Below, one piece after another: positions 1 through 12,098 of a stretch of DNA of 36,498 nucleotides. This stretch comes from Chrysomallon squamiferum (taxonomy: Eukaryota; Mollusca; Gastropoda; Neomphalida; Peltospiridae). The stretch covers positions 14,781,445 to 14,817,942 of the forward strand of contig CM022677.1 of assembly GCA_012295275.1 (NCBI GenBank), in the 5' to 3' direction. Numbering within the stretch: the stretch's first letter is position 1; the number at the start of each line of letters is the position of its first letter. A model generated the notes under the pieces. The model saw only the letters and a program-made list of their open reading frames with translations. It searched no databases and had not been told where the DNA came from. Position numbers and translations under genes: made by a program.

Positions 1-604
1 TAGATAATAAAATATAACATTAATTTCCCACGTAAACTACATACATTTTGAATTAAATTCCGTCTTACAAAAAATTATAGTGTAAATAGCAGTATTCTTA
101 AATAAAAATATGTTACTTTTGCACAGTCCTAAGTTATTCGTATAAAAAGTGTTTGTGTTATAAAATAAACGGGATATTTCAAGTTGAAAGTACAAACATA
201 AATGTTAAAATAAAAAAGAAGAAAACGTTTTTTTTCATTGATTCTCAAGTTATCAGAATAGTTTATAGTTGAGTGTGTTAGGCCCTATTAACATGAGCGC
301 AGTGCATACTTCAGTTTTCATTAATAACATAATTTATTCATTAATATTAATATCGAAGTCGTTTTTGTAGTTGTGATTATACACTGCGGTTCCATAAACA
401 AGAGATTCTCGTGTAATTAACATGACGTGGATATAACGGAATATCACATTAAACTTTTCGTCTATGTTTAATAATTCAAAAATTTACTGAGTAACAGTAC
501 GCTGTATATTTCTCCAAATTCAGGTATTGTCCATGAGTAAATATCATTATTTTAATCTACAGTGATTATTTTAATGATCATTTTAGTCTATAATGTAATA
601 AAAT
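1..604. other. AT-rich non-coding DNA with dispersed repeat motif
   Basis: No coding signal is visible. Around 80-130 there is a degenerate copy of a dispersed motif (GTGTAAATAGCAGTATTC followed by an A-rich stretch) that reappears in a short tandem array at about 21120-21320 and singly near 5690 and 23660. Nothing else is recognised. Confidence 0.5.
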
Positions 605-2260
605 GTCTTTTGTGCCTGTAAACTGCAATTGAAATGTCCTCTGTTTTGCAGTAAAAAACAAAAAGATTTTCCTGTTCAAGTAAAGACTAACTCAGTTTTC
701 ACCATTCTTTTATCAGAATCATTTTAACAATTTTTTTATTGATAAGTTTTGACCAAAAAATAACTTTATATTTTATTATGGTGAAAGCTGTTTGCCACGT
801 ATAATGGAACTGAACCACAATATTTACAGTTTATTTGCTTCAACCAGACCTGTTTATACTAATACATTTAAATTCAGCGAAAGAACCATAATGTTTTACA
901 TTTATATATAGCTCTCTAGTTTATTCCTAGTGGAATATTAATTGTCTAATAATGTAATTAATTTTTAGGGGAGATAATAGAATATCACTTTCTACAGTTA
1001 ATTAAGAATTAATCTGTAACAGCGCAGTATATTTACAGAACTTGTGTTGTAATAAACAAGACTCATCTCGCGCATCCTCGCCTTTTCACTTTACTTTTAA
1101 TAATAAAAACGTCTATTAATGTTTCTCTGTATACTAGGCTATTCTAGGCTTAAGAAAGATGCACTTGCAAATATCAATAACATGGTGAAGTTAATTCATC
1201 TTAATCTAGCCTCTCACCTCTCAACTGCAATTCTACTATCTTAATAAAAATAAATAAAAAAAATTAAAATAAAAAAAGAGAAAATAATATGCATTATTAA
1301 ACGTTGATTCATTATTCAACTTGTTAGATACGTTATATCTGTTAATGAAAAATTAAGCTTATTATTTATTTATTTATTTATTATGCAAAATAAAATTATC
1401 TTATACATAATATTACCGCTACGCCTCTGTTTACAACATAAAACATGTAACATAAATAGTGATGGCGGTACTGAAGTTGCATATTATTTTCATAACGCCG
1501 TGTAAAATTACTCCTTCTTAGCTGTTCTTTGAAACATGTTCTGTTAATAAAATATCACATTAGTATGGAAGCGTTCTCGATATTCTAATATAAGTCTGGC
1601 TGTGCAGACGTGTAGCTGACCGTCTGGATAACACGTGTTTCATTAAAAATGTCGCTGGCCAGTTTTGTTCTTCCAAAATAAGTGTCGAGACATGATAAAA
1701 ATCGTATTTTTGAGTATTTACTGAAACACGAAACTTTGACGTACAGTGAAGTTTTCTAGACATAATTTGTGACGCTGAACAGAATTTACGTTCTATGAAC
1801 AAATAAGATTTCAGTTTTATATGAATAAAGTGAGGTTCCACCAAAAATAAAATGTTATAAATAATCTATGTCTGAAATAATCATTAAGAAACAGTAAGAT
1901 TTACTTGACAGTAAAGACATTGCTATGTTTTAATAGGATGAATCAATTTCGTCTAGCTGACTAAAAACATCCTAACATCTCATAAAGCACTAGGCCAGGA
2001 GGCCAGGCATGTATTCTATGATGTAACTTAAAATTATAATATTAACTATCACGTTATTTTCACTCAGTATGTATTTATAATATAAACGTCGCTGGTTTTA
2101 TGTATGAACGTGAATTACGTCGCCTTTTTTCGAGCAGAAAACTTCACTTGACTCTGTGAATTTTAATTTTAATGTCGTTAACTATAGAAAATCAAATTTT
2201 GTGATTCAAGTAAACTGTACCTTCTCACGTGTTCAGTATTAACAGTCATTTATTTCTGAA
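605..2260 (+). repeat. Inverted repeat block A (left copy)
   Basis: This block matches the reverse complement of about 23265-25280. Anchors seen by eye are CTGTAAACTGCAATTGAAAT near 620 (near-match at 25255), CGCGCATCCTCGCCTTTTCA near 1070 (24900), ACCGCTACGCCTCTGTTTAC near 1415 (24500), and CTTCTCACGTGTTCAG near 2222 (23278). Over about 100 bases near 1390-1510 I count about five differences from the partner. No gene is supported inside it, although a short peptide-like stretch at 1709-1747 is retained in the partner. A (TTTA)n run at 1362-1382 is the counterpart of a longer (AAAT)n run in A'. Confidence 0.85.
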
Positions 2261-3462
2261 TTTACAAATCGATTGCTCAAACATCAATGTTAACAGTGGT
2301 GCTGTTACTAAGCACGTAATTTTCACTCAGTTTATTCGTTTAAACTCCACAGCTGCACTAAATAAAAACGTAAATTCTGTCAAGCAGTCTGAAATATTTG
2401 ATATTTAAAAAAAAAAATGCGCTGATCCAAATTAAATATGATATTATACATATAAATTAAATGATTAATCGGTAAAATATTGGTTACTGTATTTACCTTA
2501 ATTTGAAAAGCTCCTCTGTATTTCTCAAAAAAGAAGAAGAAAAAAAGTATATATATATTTTTAGAGAGAGAGAGAGAGAGAGAGATCAATGTGGTTTTCT
2601 GTTACTTATTAATGTGATAATTACAAGCATAATATCTAGAACTACAGAGATGCTATAAGATCAATATTCTCTTATTTAGAGATTTTAAAAGAAAATGTGT
2701 TTTATAGGAAATGGTGATGTTATACAGATAATTAATCTGAAATATAAATTTTCAATATGTCACTGATTAAAATTGCGTAACGCAAATAGATAAAGAAAAT
2801 AACACGTTATTTTTAATCAGTCATATTTTTATTCGTATACACTTTGCCACGTATTAGAAAAATATATATATATATGTATATGATAATAATAATAATAATA
2901 ATAATAATAAACATCCAAAAAATAGAGAAAAGAAACATTAAGCTTAACCAGCAGCGCAGTTTATACGTCAAAATATATTCATTTCAAAATCGTCCCATTT
3001 TCGTGTAATTTTTTTTATTTTATTTTATTTATTTATTTTTTTATACATTTATTCAAGATCAGTTTTAGATAAGGTAGACTGTGCCGTAAGCAGAAATTCA
3101 TTAAAGAAATATTTCTCATTTTCTTCTTTCCAGAAAAACAAACATCTTGAGAAAGGTAATTTATTCTTTTGTCACAAAGGGCGTATGTCATTCCATTAAT
3201 AGTAAATTTGTGCTAAATAATGTAATCATCTTATAAAATAAAACAAATGTTAGTTTTGTCAGCTTTCATTTTGTTTCTCAAATATTAATTAAATCTGTAA
3301 ATTTGTTAAAAATAAGACAATCAATATTTTTCTCTCCCATGTACATGCTATATTATTACATTAAAGAAACTGTAACAGCAAACATTAGTAAAATAATTAA
3401 TTATTAAACATTTTAGACAAACGACTGATGGAACCACAATCAGCAGGTGCTCACTTAGAAAT
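2261..3462. other. Non-coding AT-rich spacer with microsatellites
   Basis: No gene is seen. It holds an (AG)n run at 2563-2585, a short (TA)n near 2865-2880, an (ATA)n run at about 2883-2910, and T-rich stretches near 3008-3050. Confidence 0.5.
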
Positions 3463-3886
3463 ATGATTTAAAAGACGTTTCGTTTGATGCTGACCAATAA
3501 GTTTGCACTACAGACTGATACTTTTTTTTATGTAATATTAGAGATACCCCAGGATCTCTGATACTCTCCATACACTTCCCATGTGATTTACAGAAAACTA
3601 ACTAAACATCAGATAGATTCAGAATCATGTCTAGACCATCTTTCCTCTAGATACAATAAAAACATTTTAATAGAATAATCATTTAGCAAGTATTGTTCTC
3701 TCCTTTTTTAAATTATGTGTTAGAAATGAAATTATTATAATTAAATATCGTCTCTCTCTTATTATAATAGGTATTAATAAAAAATTCTTTAATCAAAAAT
3801 ATAGATCTATAAAAAAAAAAGTATCAGTCAGAAGTGTAAACTCATTGGTCAGCATCAAAAGAAACGTCTTTTAAATGCTAAATCAT
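3463..3886. mobile_element. Fold-back (MITE-like) repeat with long terminal inverted repeats
   Basis: The first about 68 bases (3463-3530) and the last about 76 (3811-3886) are near-perfect reverse complements. Both contain the core GATGCTGACCAAT (read on one strand) next to an A/T run. The loop of about 280 bases is AT-rich and non-coding. The total of 424 bases and the absence of an open frame fit a non-autonomous fold-back or MITE-type element. A further imperfect match, ATATTTCTAAG at 3915-3925 against the left flank, suggests the arms may once have been longer. No convincing target-site duplication is seen, so the family is not assigned. Confidence 0.6.
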
Positions 3887-4019
3887 AAGTTTATTTTCAT
3901 AAAGACAAGTGAAAATATTTCTAAGATAATGCAATTAAAATTAAAATAAAAGACGTTTATAAGTTTATAAAGAGCCATTTTCCATTATTTGCTGAAAGTA
4001 TAAATAATAGTTAATAAAA

Positions 4020-4650
4020 AGGAACAGAATAAGCAGAAGTACACCGAGAACGTTATGAACCACGCAGGTAAAACGGCAATGACGGCGACATTGATACAAA
4101 TTACAGTAATATATTTCAGCGTGATGCACTTCCTCAGAAAGTACGGAGAATATTTAATAAAAAGCGCTAAACAATAATTAGAAGTACTCCAACAAAGCCA
4201 GGAACAACGCCGTTACAACGGTAAATGGAAGAATTAATAAAAAAAACTCTAAAGAATAATGAGAAATATTCGATGAAAGCTGGCAACGATATTTAATAGA
4301 AATAGTAATAATGCTTTTTAACTAAGATGTTTACACTAAGAAAGCATGAATAATAGTTAATAAAAAGCAAAAGAAAAAGGAGAAGTACACCTAGAACGTA
4401 GAGAACAACGCGGTTACGACGGTAATGACGGCGACATTAATGGAGATAATAATAATATATTTTAATATATGATGGGCTCAGTCAGAAAATAACAATAACA
4501 GCGAATAAAAAAAAAAAAGTAATAACGAGGAGTAAACCAGTAATGTTAGGAACAACACTGGTACGATGGCAACGGCGGCAACATTAATAGAAATTAATAT
4601 ATTTTAATAGGTGGTGAAAGTATGAGGAGTAATTATAATATCAGTAACGG
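4020..4650 (+). repeat. Degenerate tandem array, unit about 130-150 bp
   Basis: The core GACGGCAATGACGGCGACAT followed by TAATAGAAAT and an AT-rich tail recurs in diverged form near 4074, 4217, 4290, 4413 and 4560. Each is linked to blocks like GAGAACAACGCCGTTACGAC and TTAATAAAAAGC. The same family appears in the same orientation at about 19320-19790. It has no coding potential and is probably an old satellite-like or repeat-derived array. Confidence 0.6.
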
Positions 4651-6267
4651 AATAAAATAAACGTTATCAGCATAATCTATAATTATCAATATAATTTCTT
4701 TTTTTATATCACTTCTGTAATCTGGTTATGTTAATAAGACAAAGGACGATAGTCTGTAAACAGCGTTTTTTTTTTTTTTTTTAAATATTCGATTAATATT
4801 ATTGCTTCACCTCTTTTTGTAATTTACAGTGTAGTATTAAGATCTGCGTAACTGTAAAAAGGAATGTTATCGAAGAAATCCTAAATATCTAAATATCTAA
4901 AATATCATGTAAAATACAAAACTCTTTTTTCATTACGCCGTGTAAAAATCCTCACTGTAATAGTATTCCTAACAGAATATTCGTTATTACATTAAAATCA
5001 GCTACTAACAGTAATTTGTAGAGAACTACAGTCAAATATCACGTTAATATATTTTTATCTTCTAAGGGTTACCATGCAGGAAGTGTATAGTGTAGATAAT
5101 AGAATTAGAATTACATAACGGTAAGATTGTTAATTTAAAAAAGGACACTATAGAAGAAACACTAAAGATTTTTCAATTTATTTTACACGGCGGTGGAGCG
5201 CTGATATTAAAGTTATCTGCAGAAAATTATTCATCTTATTAAAATATCACGTTAATGTTGTTTAGAATTAAATGTTCCCTTTTTTTCTCAGACCCCGTAA
5301 CCTTTTCCTGTGCAGTCTCTACCAGTGTAATTAAAGGCACATTAACAGCGTGCAGCGGGAATCCAATCAGAGAAAATAAGTTAATAAAACTGGTTGATTT
5401 GTATTTAAATCAATAAAGCGTTTATTTTATTTTATTTTGTTTTACATATTCAAAATATCTTACTTTCTCGAAATATTTCTCGATACTAGGCCTTGAGTCC
5501 TTGGGGCAAACAATCAAGGAGTTGGCCCCGGGCATCACCAGACCACTGCACGCCACTGCACATTAATCTGTATTTCAAGATATTTCTTAAAATAATCCTT
5601 CTCCTTTAATGATTATATGTTTATTGCGTTATAAAATATAACATCACTTCCCTCGAACACAATCTATTTCAGTATTATGATTGCCAAAGACGCGAATTCT
5701 TAATAAAAATATCACGTAATTTTTGGATCAGTTGCTTTTAACTCAAAGATAACTGCCGTTATCTCAAGTTATGGCTGAAAATTGTCAGAATGTGATAAAG
5801 TAAGCTAGTGTATTTATAATATATTTTGTTTTCTTTATCTGAATATTAGTTTTATTGTATAAACGGCTGTAATGGTAGCAGAAGATTTTTTAAAAATAAA
5901 TATGTTAAAAATTATGGAGAAATTAATGAAGTTTTCTGTTAGTTAAACGACAATCTTACAGTGATATCAAGAAATAAGAGGTTAATGTTTTAACGATATT
6001 TAACAGCATTAAAGAGTATAAAAAGAAAAAGGTTTTTATTTTGTGTTCGCCTCCGAAATGTTTGATACATGGTAGTCTTTTTTCTTTTAGATCACTTGAA
6101 ACTAATATCGTAATCGAGACTCATTTCCGACTCGCACGTCACTTCGTGTGTGCTAGAAAAACATTTTAATCTTCGTTTACTATTGAATGATAACAGATCA
6201 TTTTGAATTCGCTGATAAGAAATATTCACTTATTAATAATGTTAATGACATCAAGGTAGGCATCATA

Positions 6268-6305
<38 letters not shown>

Positions 6306-6443
6306 GATTGGGAATGCTCACGATTCGGAACTAAGGACCTCAAAGATTATAGTGTATATCAGATCTCATTTTCTTAAACAACAGAAATGTAAACTCAACA
6401 AATGTTTTTTAAATTATATTTTATTAATTAATGTATTTATTTA

Positions 6444-6476
<33 letters not shown>

Positions 6477-6839
6477 TCAGAAAATTTAAAATAAATAAAT
6501 AAGAATGCAATATGAAAATTAATACTGAATAATCTATGCATTTTTCATTATTAACAATGGAAAATATATAAATTTTGATTTTTCCAAACCAGTTTCATTC
6601 ATAATAAAAAATAAAAAGTTATTCAAAAAAATATGAAGTGTAATAAGAGTAAAATAATTTTATAATCAACAGTGAAAAAAGTAAACTGAGTAAAATGTAC
6701 ATTCTTGAAGTCCATAATTAATAACTGAATCTGACTGAAAAAAAATTTTTTTTAAAGAGAAGCTCTGTTTTAGAATTAATTTTTAAGTGATAAACATGCT
6801 TTATTTTAACTTTAATAAAAAGTTTGTATATAAACACTG
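4651..6839. other. Non-coding AT-rich region
   Basis: No gene is supported. It includes a poly-T run near 4768-4782, a pure poly-A run of about 36 bases at 6269-6304, and a (TTA)n run at about 6449-6477. A small GC-richer patch at about 5490-5560 is not recognised. One open frame spans the poly-A and TTA runs but is a simple-repeat artefact. Confidence 0.5.
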
Positions 6840-7893
6840 ACAGGTGAACAGATGATAAAAGATAGATTGATACATAGATGTAGATTAATTCAGTCAATTT
6901 TAACTTTTAGACAGATAGTAAAAATATAATAATAAGATATAAACAGACCATAGCTATATTAATAGACAGGAAGAAAAGGTACAATGATAAACAACAATTT
7001 GGAAAGTGAGAAAATATATAAAATATATAAAGTTATATATAACAAACAGAAAGACAGGATGATGTAGGTTTGTAGACATAGTTAGATATGTAGGTAGGCA
7101 GGAAGTTGGGTAGATGATTGGTATATGGTTATGTGTTGGTACATGCATGAATGGACAATATCAAAGAAAAATAGGTAAGATAGAAGAAGCAGATAGGTAG
7201 ATAGATCGTTAGGTTTGAGTGTAGAGGAGGTAACTCGGCAAGTTGATGGATAGATACAAAGAGAGAGAGAATGATGGATAGGAAGATAGGTAACTACATG
7301 TATAATGAAGTGCGAGTACATGTTTTTGATGTGCTAGAACGTGTGAATGAAAATGTGCTTGTGTTGTAAATGGACAGACATACAGAAAGACAGAGGTTGT
7401 AAGGTAGTTATGCAGGGAGGTAGCTGCAGAGATGGACAGATGATTTATGGATGGTTATTGATGGATCAGAATGTGAACAGAGAGATCAAAAAAGAAAATG
7501 TTAGGTTGGTACATGTATATATGGCAAAGTAGAAATTGGTATTGGCATATAGGTATGTAAGTTGAGTACATTGTTCTGTTACAGAAATGTATATATGTAT
7601 GTGAAGGGAAATGTGCTTTTGTGTTTTTTGAGGGGTGGCTGTTAATTTAATGTGAAAGGAGGAGTTAATGTATATACACATATGCATGTGTAAGAAAGTT
7701 TTATTGTGCATTTTTGAGGGCCAGTCAGAGGGGATGTGCATATATATAAGAGTGTTTATAGATGGACATATATACAGTATATAGATAGGGAGATTTAATG
7801 TAAAAGACAAATAGACAGATAAAATAGATACACCATTGATAGATAAGTAGATATGTAAGCAAATCAGTCGGTAGATCAGTATGTACATAGGAC

Positions 7894-7925
<32 letters not shown>

Positions 7926-8056
7926 TGCAGGTACCTATGGTTGTGTCAGAGAAGTATTGCTAAATATGTGAGAGTGTACTTGTGTTATAAATAGAGAGAA
8001 ATACAGAAAGATAGATTTGTATGTAGTGATAGAGACACTAACACAAAGAGGCATGG

Positions 8057-8089
<33 letters not shown>

Positions 8090-8240
8090 GTGTGTGTGTG
8101 TATGTGTGTGTGTGTATATATATAGAGAGAGAGTATGGATGCATTGAAAAGGATTTAGGAATGTTTGGATGTACATGGTGTGAGTGAGTGATTTACTTAG
8201 AGTTTGATGGGCAGATAAATAGACAAATATACATACCAAT
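6840..8240. repeat. Purine-rich GATA/GACA-like degenerate simple repeat with (TA)n and (TG)n tracts
   Basis: About 1.4 kb in which the plus strand is dominated by GATA, TAGA, GACA and related short words in degenerate order. It includes a (TA)n tract at about 7896-7920 and a (TG)n tract at about 8056-8118. The open frames on the minus strand (rich in Tyr, Ser, Leu, His, Thr) follow directly from the repeat composition and are not genes. A shorter tract of the same type lies at about 25465-25580. Confidence 0.75.
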
Positions 8241-8769
8241 GGTCTGAATTTTGTGTCTGTGTGTAATGGTATTTTAAAAACTTCTAGTTTGTTTTGTTCT
8301 TAAAAACAAGTCTGGAAGAATGAAAAAAGAAGGATGCAAGCAAGATAGAAGTGCTTTACTTGTTTAAGTGATCAAAAACTCTTCTCAGTTTCCCTTCTTT
8401 TCTTAAAATTTACTAATTGTTAATTTCAATTTATTTATTTACATTTTGTTTTGTTTTATTGTACTTCCTCCTTTTTTATCTTATTATTATTAATACTACT
8501 ACTTGTTCTGAAGTAAGTAGTCTGGATATTTATTATAATAATAAATAATTATGATAATAGTAATGTGTTTAAGTACATATGTACATATGAATGCAGGGCT
8601 TGTAATGGCTAGTCGCCAAATGCTACCAAACTTCTGTTTGGATGACTGGGATGTTAAAAAAATTATGAGTTAGTTTCTGAAGAATATTTTTAAATCTTAC
8701 TTCAATACATGTTTTCCTTTATAAACTGAAATATGAATCTGGTCAACTATATATATATGAATTTGTTCT
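8241..8769. other. Non-coding spacer before block B
   Basis: AT-rich sequence without recognisable genes. The partner arm B' has no clear match to this stretch, so the outer edge of the inverted repeat lies near 8770. Confidence 0.45.
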
Positions 8770-9402
8770 CAAAAGATTCTATTATGCAAAATAAGCATAC
8801 ATTCCTAGTCTGTGATAGGAAAAAATACAGTTGTTGAGCCAGTAAATCTAATATTAAGTTGATAGGCGTCAGATTGAGAAAATTCTTTGATATATTTCTA
8901 TGTCATTTGTTATACCATTTTCCCAGTATAGTGAAAGAAACACTTACCAACAAACCATTATTAAAATAGTCCTACTTATGACTGAGAATTTGAAGCTTGA
9001 CATGTTCAAACTTGAACAGACATTTACTATTTGAAAAGTAAACATAAATAATGTAATTACGATATGTTTATTTATGTTCTTTGGTCTGGTTACAGGATTA
9101 TCCTATTATTACATACTAAGTAGATTGGATTGTAATGGTGTATAGTTTTTTTTTTTTGTTGTAGTCTGGATGATTCTAACTAATAGTACATAAGCCCAGC
9201 TGACTGTTAAGAAGTTTTGTTTGTTTCAGTGTATAGCAGAAAATTATAATTATGATAAATTAATTAATCACATTAGAAAATTATACCGGATTTTTTAAAT
9301 ACTTTTTGTTCTATATTTGTTTATTTAGACAAAACTGGCTAAATAGTAGAACAAAGTGACTTGTACATCAAACCAGATAGTTGTTTAAATGTTTAAATAC
9401 AG

Positions 9403-9487
9403 CTATCATACCACCAGCACAAACTTTGGATCTTGTGATGTCCAGCATTTCAGAGGATTTTCTTAACCAGCTTGTAAGACCTTTCAG
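9403..9487 (+). pseudogene. IRAG/LRMP-like exon 1 (left copy)
   Basis: A candidate exon between an AG acceptor (9401-9402) and a consensus donor CAG|GTAAGT (9488). From the ATG at 9438 it reads MSSISEDFLNQLVRPF, which resembles the segment that precedes the conserved SDEEV block in vertebrate LRMP/IRAG proteins (MRVI1 family, inositol trisphosphate receptor-associated ER proteins). Compared with the right copy it lacks about 15 bases near its 3' end and keeps 8 bases that the right copy lost. It ends two bases into a codon, while the next exon starts in phase 0, so the frame does not continue. This one-base mismatch is also present in the right copy. Either both are defective or a small intervening exon was missed. 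Confidence 0.5.
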
Positions 9488-10710
9488 GTAAGTCAGACAA
9501 AAGACAGATCAGTAGATTTTATATATTTTTTATTTGTTTTAATGAAGAAAAATAGAATTTTAAATAATTATTTAAAAATATGTAACAACAACATGAATAG
9601 TAATAATATCAGCAGCAACAACCACCACCACCACAACAATAAGAAAAAGAATAATTAAAATAAAACAAACCTGTAAAAACCAGTACTTCATTTCTTGATT
9701 CTGTTTTATAAAAATTCCACGATATTCCTGAAAAATGTACCTTCCAAATGCATAGACATCAAGTTGGTGGTAATTATGTTATAAACTGCCATTGATAAGA
9801 AAGAAGCAGATGTAAATCCTTACAACTCTGTTTCCTACCAGTTAAAACTTTATATATGAGATGACACAGAAGTTATTAGTTTCCTTGTCAGTGTTGCAGT
9901 ATCATATGATTGTCTGAATTATTTCATTCAGGATTCAAATCTGATATATATATTTTTTTTATGAATTAATTATATCATCTCATTCAAAACACTAGCAATT
10001 TATTATTATTAATTAATTAGAATTCTCGTTATCTTTTGGGATTAAAAGATTAGTATTGTGGATAAATTTAATGTTGTACCAGATTATTAACTTATATTTT
10101 TAATCAAATCTAAAATTAGATGTATAGAATCAGTTCTAAGAGTTCCAAAAAAGTAATGCAGCAAGTAATCAAAATGACTGAATTCACATACCTAGTGCAG
10201 AATGACATTAACATTTTGTTATTAGAACTGAAAAGCATTGGTATCTGTTATGATATAGTTATCATGTGTCACTGTAAATTATTTTTTAGTTCATTCTATC
10301 AAGTTCTGTCAAATTGTTGTGATTCACTAACAGTTGTCAAAGATAAACATTTGTCCTTATTGTTGGATTTTTGACAATGATTTATGATTAGCAAGTCTGG
10401 TTATACCTTCAGTTGAAATGGCTCATTGGTCATTCTCTCTAGCTTTTTTCCCTAGTTTTCAATTCTGTTTATTTAAATCATGTAGAGTTATTGCATATAT
10501 ATGCATTTTATTTATACTGACATTTTATATTATGCTGAGATTTCCTTATTTCAGTCATTGCAGACATTAGTTAAATTAGTTCAGGAAACACCTTTTGTGT
10601 TCAGCAGTTCATGTTGCATCCATCATTTTCATTAACTAGCAAAATATCAGCAATATCCAGATTTGTTTTCCCATTAGGACAGCTGTCAAAACAGTATATT
10701 TTTATTTCAG

Positions 10711-10740
10711 TTCACCAACTTATCAGATGAAGAAGTCAAA
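10711..10740 (+). CDS. IRAG/LRMP-like exon 2 (left copy, 10 codons)
   Basis: A 30-base exon flanked by TTTATTTCAG and GTAAGT, encoding FTNLSDEEVK. Vertebrate LRMP has a closely similar FASLSDEEV motif at the start of its MRVI1-family domain (recalled, not searched). It splices in phase 0 to the exon at 11243. The right copy differs at one base, changing Leu to Phe. Too short to identify alone; the assignment rests on its junction with exons 3-5. Confidence 0.65.
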
Positions 10741-11242
10741 GTAAGTAAATTTCTATTCTGTTAATGAGATCTTTCAATGTGATAAACAATACATATGTGA
10801 AAAATGATTATTTATTCAGTTAGTGTAGTGTTTTGGAGATGGTGTATGCTTTTAGTGTTTATTAAATGTAGTAATAGTTTTTCTAGTTACACATTTATCT
10901 TTAACTTATTACACTAGACAATCTTCACTCAGTTTAGTCTGAAAATGAAATAACAAGCTTATGAAAAGAGATAATTTTCCTGTTTAAAAAGCCATAGTAT
11001 AGATACAAATGTTAAAAATCAAACAACACACACACTCTCACGTACACGCAGAATATGTATCTCTTGCTCAGACTATTGGAATTTATGTTTCCTATTTACA
11101 AAATGATGTGCATCTAATGAAATGTCTGCTTATTATTTTATTAACATACTTTATTATTTTCAGTGTAATGTGACTTGAATGTTCTTACATTAGCGTTTGA
11201 TTGAATTTATATATTACAGTTTATTTTTGGTATTTTAACTAG

Positions 11243-11371
11243 ACTAAGTTCCTGACCTTCAAGATGGACAAATTAACTCCAGAGCAGAGAAAAGAGAGTC
11301 AAGAAAGGTCGTGGGACATTGCTGAAAAGAACATGGACCAAGAACTACATGGCTTAAGGAATGATGTTGAG
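11243..11371 (+). CDS. IRAG/LRMP-like exon 3 (left copy, 43 codons)
   Basis: A 129-base exon bounded by TTTTAACTAG and GTATGT, fully open in phase 0. It begins TKFLTFKMDKLTPEQRKESQ and continues with a charged, helix-prone stretch including SWDIAEKNMDQELHGL. Together with exon 2 it matches the order in LRMP/IRAG proteins, where SDEEV is followed by F-L, then a FTLEKR-like segment, then ERS..LAEENL. Those proteins are ER-anchored, coiled-coil partners of the inositol trisphosphate receptor. The C-terminal membrane anchor of the family is not present in this window. The following exons were deleted in this arm, so this copy is almost certainly a fragment. Three differences from the right copy are all amino-acid changes. 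Confidence 0.7.
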
Positions 11372-12098
11372 GTATGTGTGAAATCAGTTCATAAAGAAAA
11401 ACAGATCTATGTTAATTTTGTTGAAGATGTTTCTGAATGAAACATTCTACTTTACCTTTAATTATGTGAATCAAATTCATCTTTATTTTTATCTCTTTAG
11501 ATTAGTTTTCAGTAAATAATTTGAATTGATAACTGCATCATTAAATATCATCAGAATACAAAACAAAAGATGTAAAAAAGGTTATGTTTCAATTTTTAGT
11601 TTACTATAATTATATTGATTCATGCAGACTTAATTTATTTAATTGTTTTATAACAAGTAAATGTCAGTATTTAATCAGAATGTAATATTTTTATCAGAAG
11701 CTAATGTTAACTGTTATCTCATTACTTGCATTTTTTATTATTTTTATTAGCCCTAATCAGATACACATTGATGAAAAAGACTGTTAATTCAGATTTTTTG
11801 TAAGAAAAAATAATGTAAATTATTTGTTGCTGAATTGAGAGCTCTTAAGAATATTCATATCTTTGTTGTCACTGATGTACTTAATTAAGGACGGCAGTGT
11901 GTTGGCTTTTTTTTGTTGTTATTATAATTATTATTATTATTATTTTTTATTTTTTTTATTTTCTTACATTTTCCTTTCTCTGTATTTTCTTTTTTATCTT
12001 CTCAAGTCTTCCATGTCCTTGCTACTGCTGCTGCTGCTATTGTTGTTGTTGTTGTTGTTGTTGTTGTTATTATATATTTTTTTTAATTATTGACAGAT
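11372..12098 (+). other. Intron-like DNA with exon-4/5 deletion and TTA/TTG microsatellites
   Basis: The sequence continues the intron after exon 3. At about 11665 it jumps directly to sequence that in the right arm lies about 770 bases further on, removing exons 4 and 5. It then carries a T-rich and (TTA)n tract near 11907-11960 and a (CTG)n/(TTG)n tract at about 12019-12068. The latter ends in a pyrimidine-rich stretch and ATTGACAG just before the RING exon, which looks like a splice acceptor. Confidence 0.65.

Noticed and set aside
6954-8239. Several minus-strand open frames rich in Tyr, Ser, His and Thr
   Set aside because: They are translations of GATA/GACA-like and TG/CA simple repeats and overlap each other in different frames.
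10120-10374. 84-codon plus-strand frame in the left intron 1
   Set aside because: It lies inside the intron, is not kept open in the right arm, and shows no recognised domain.
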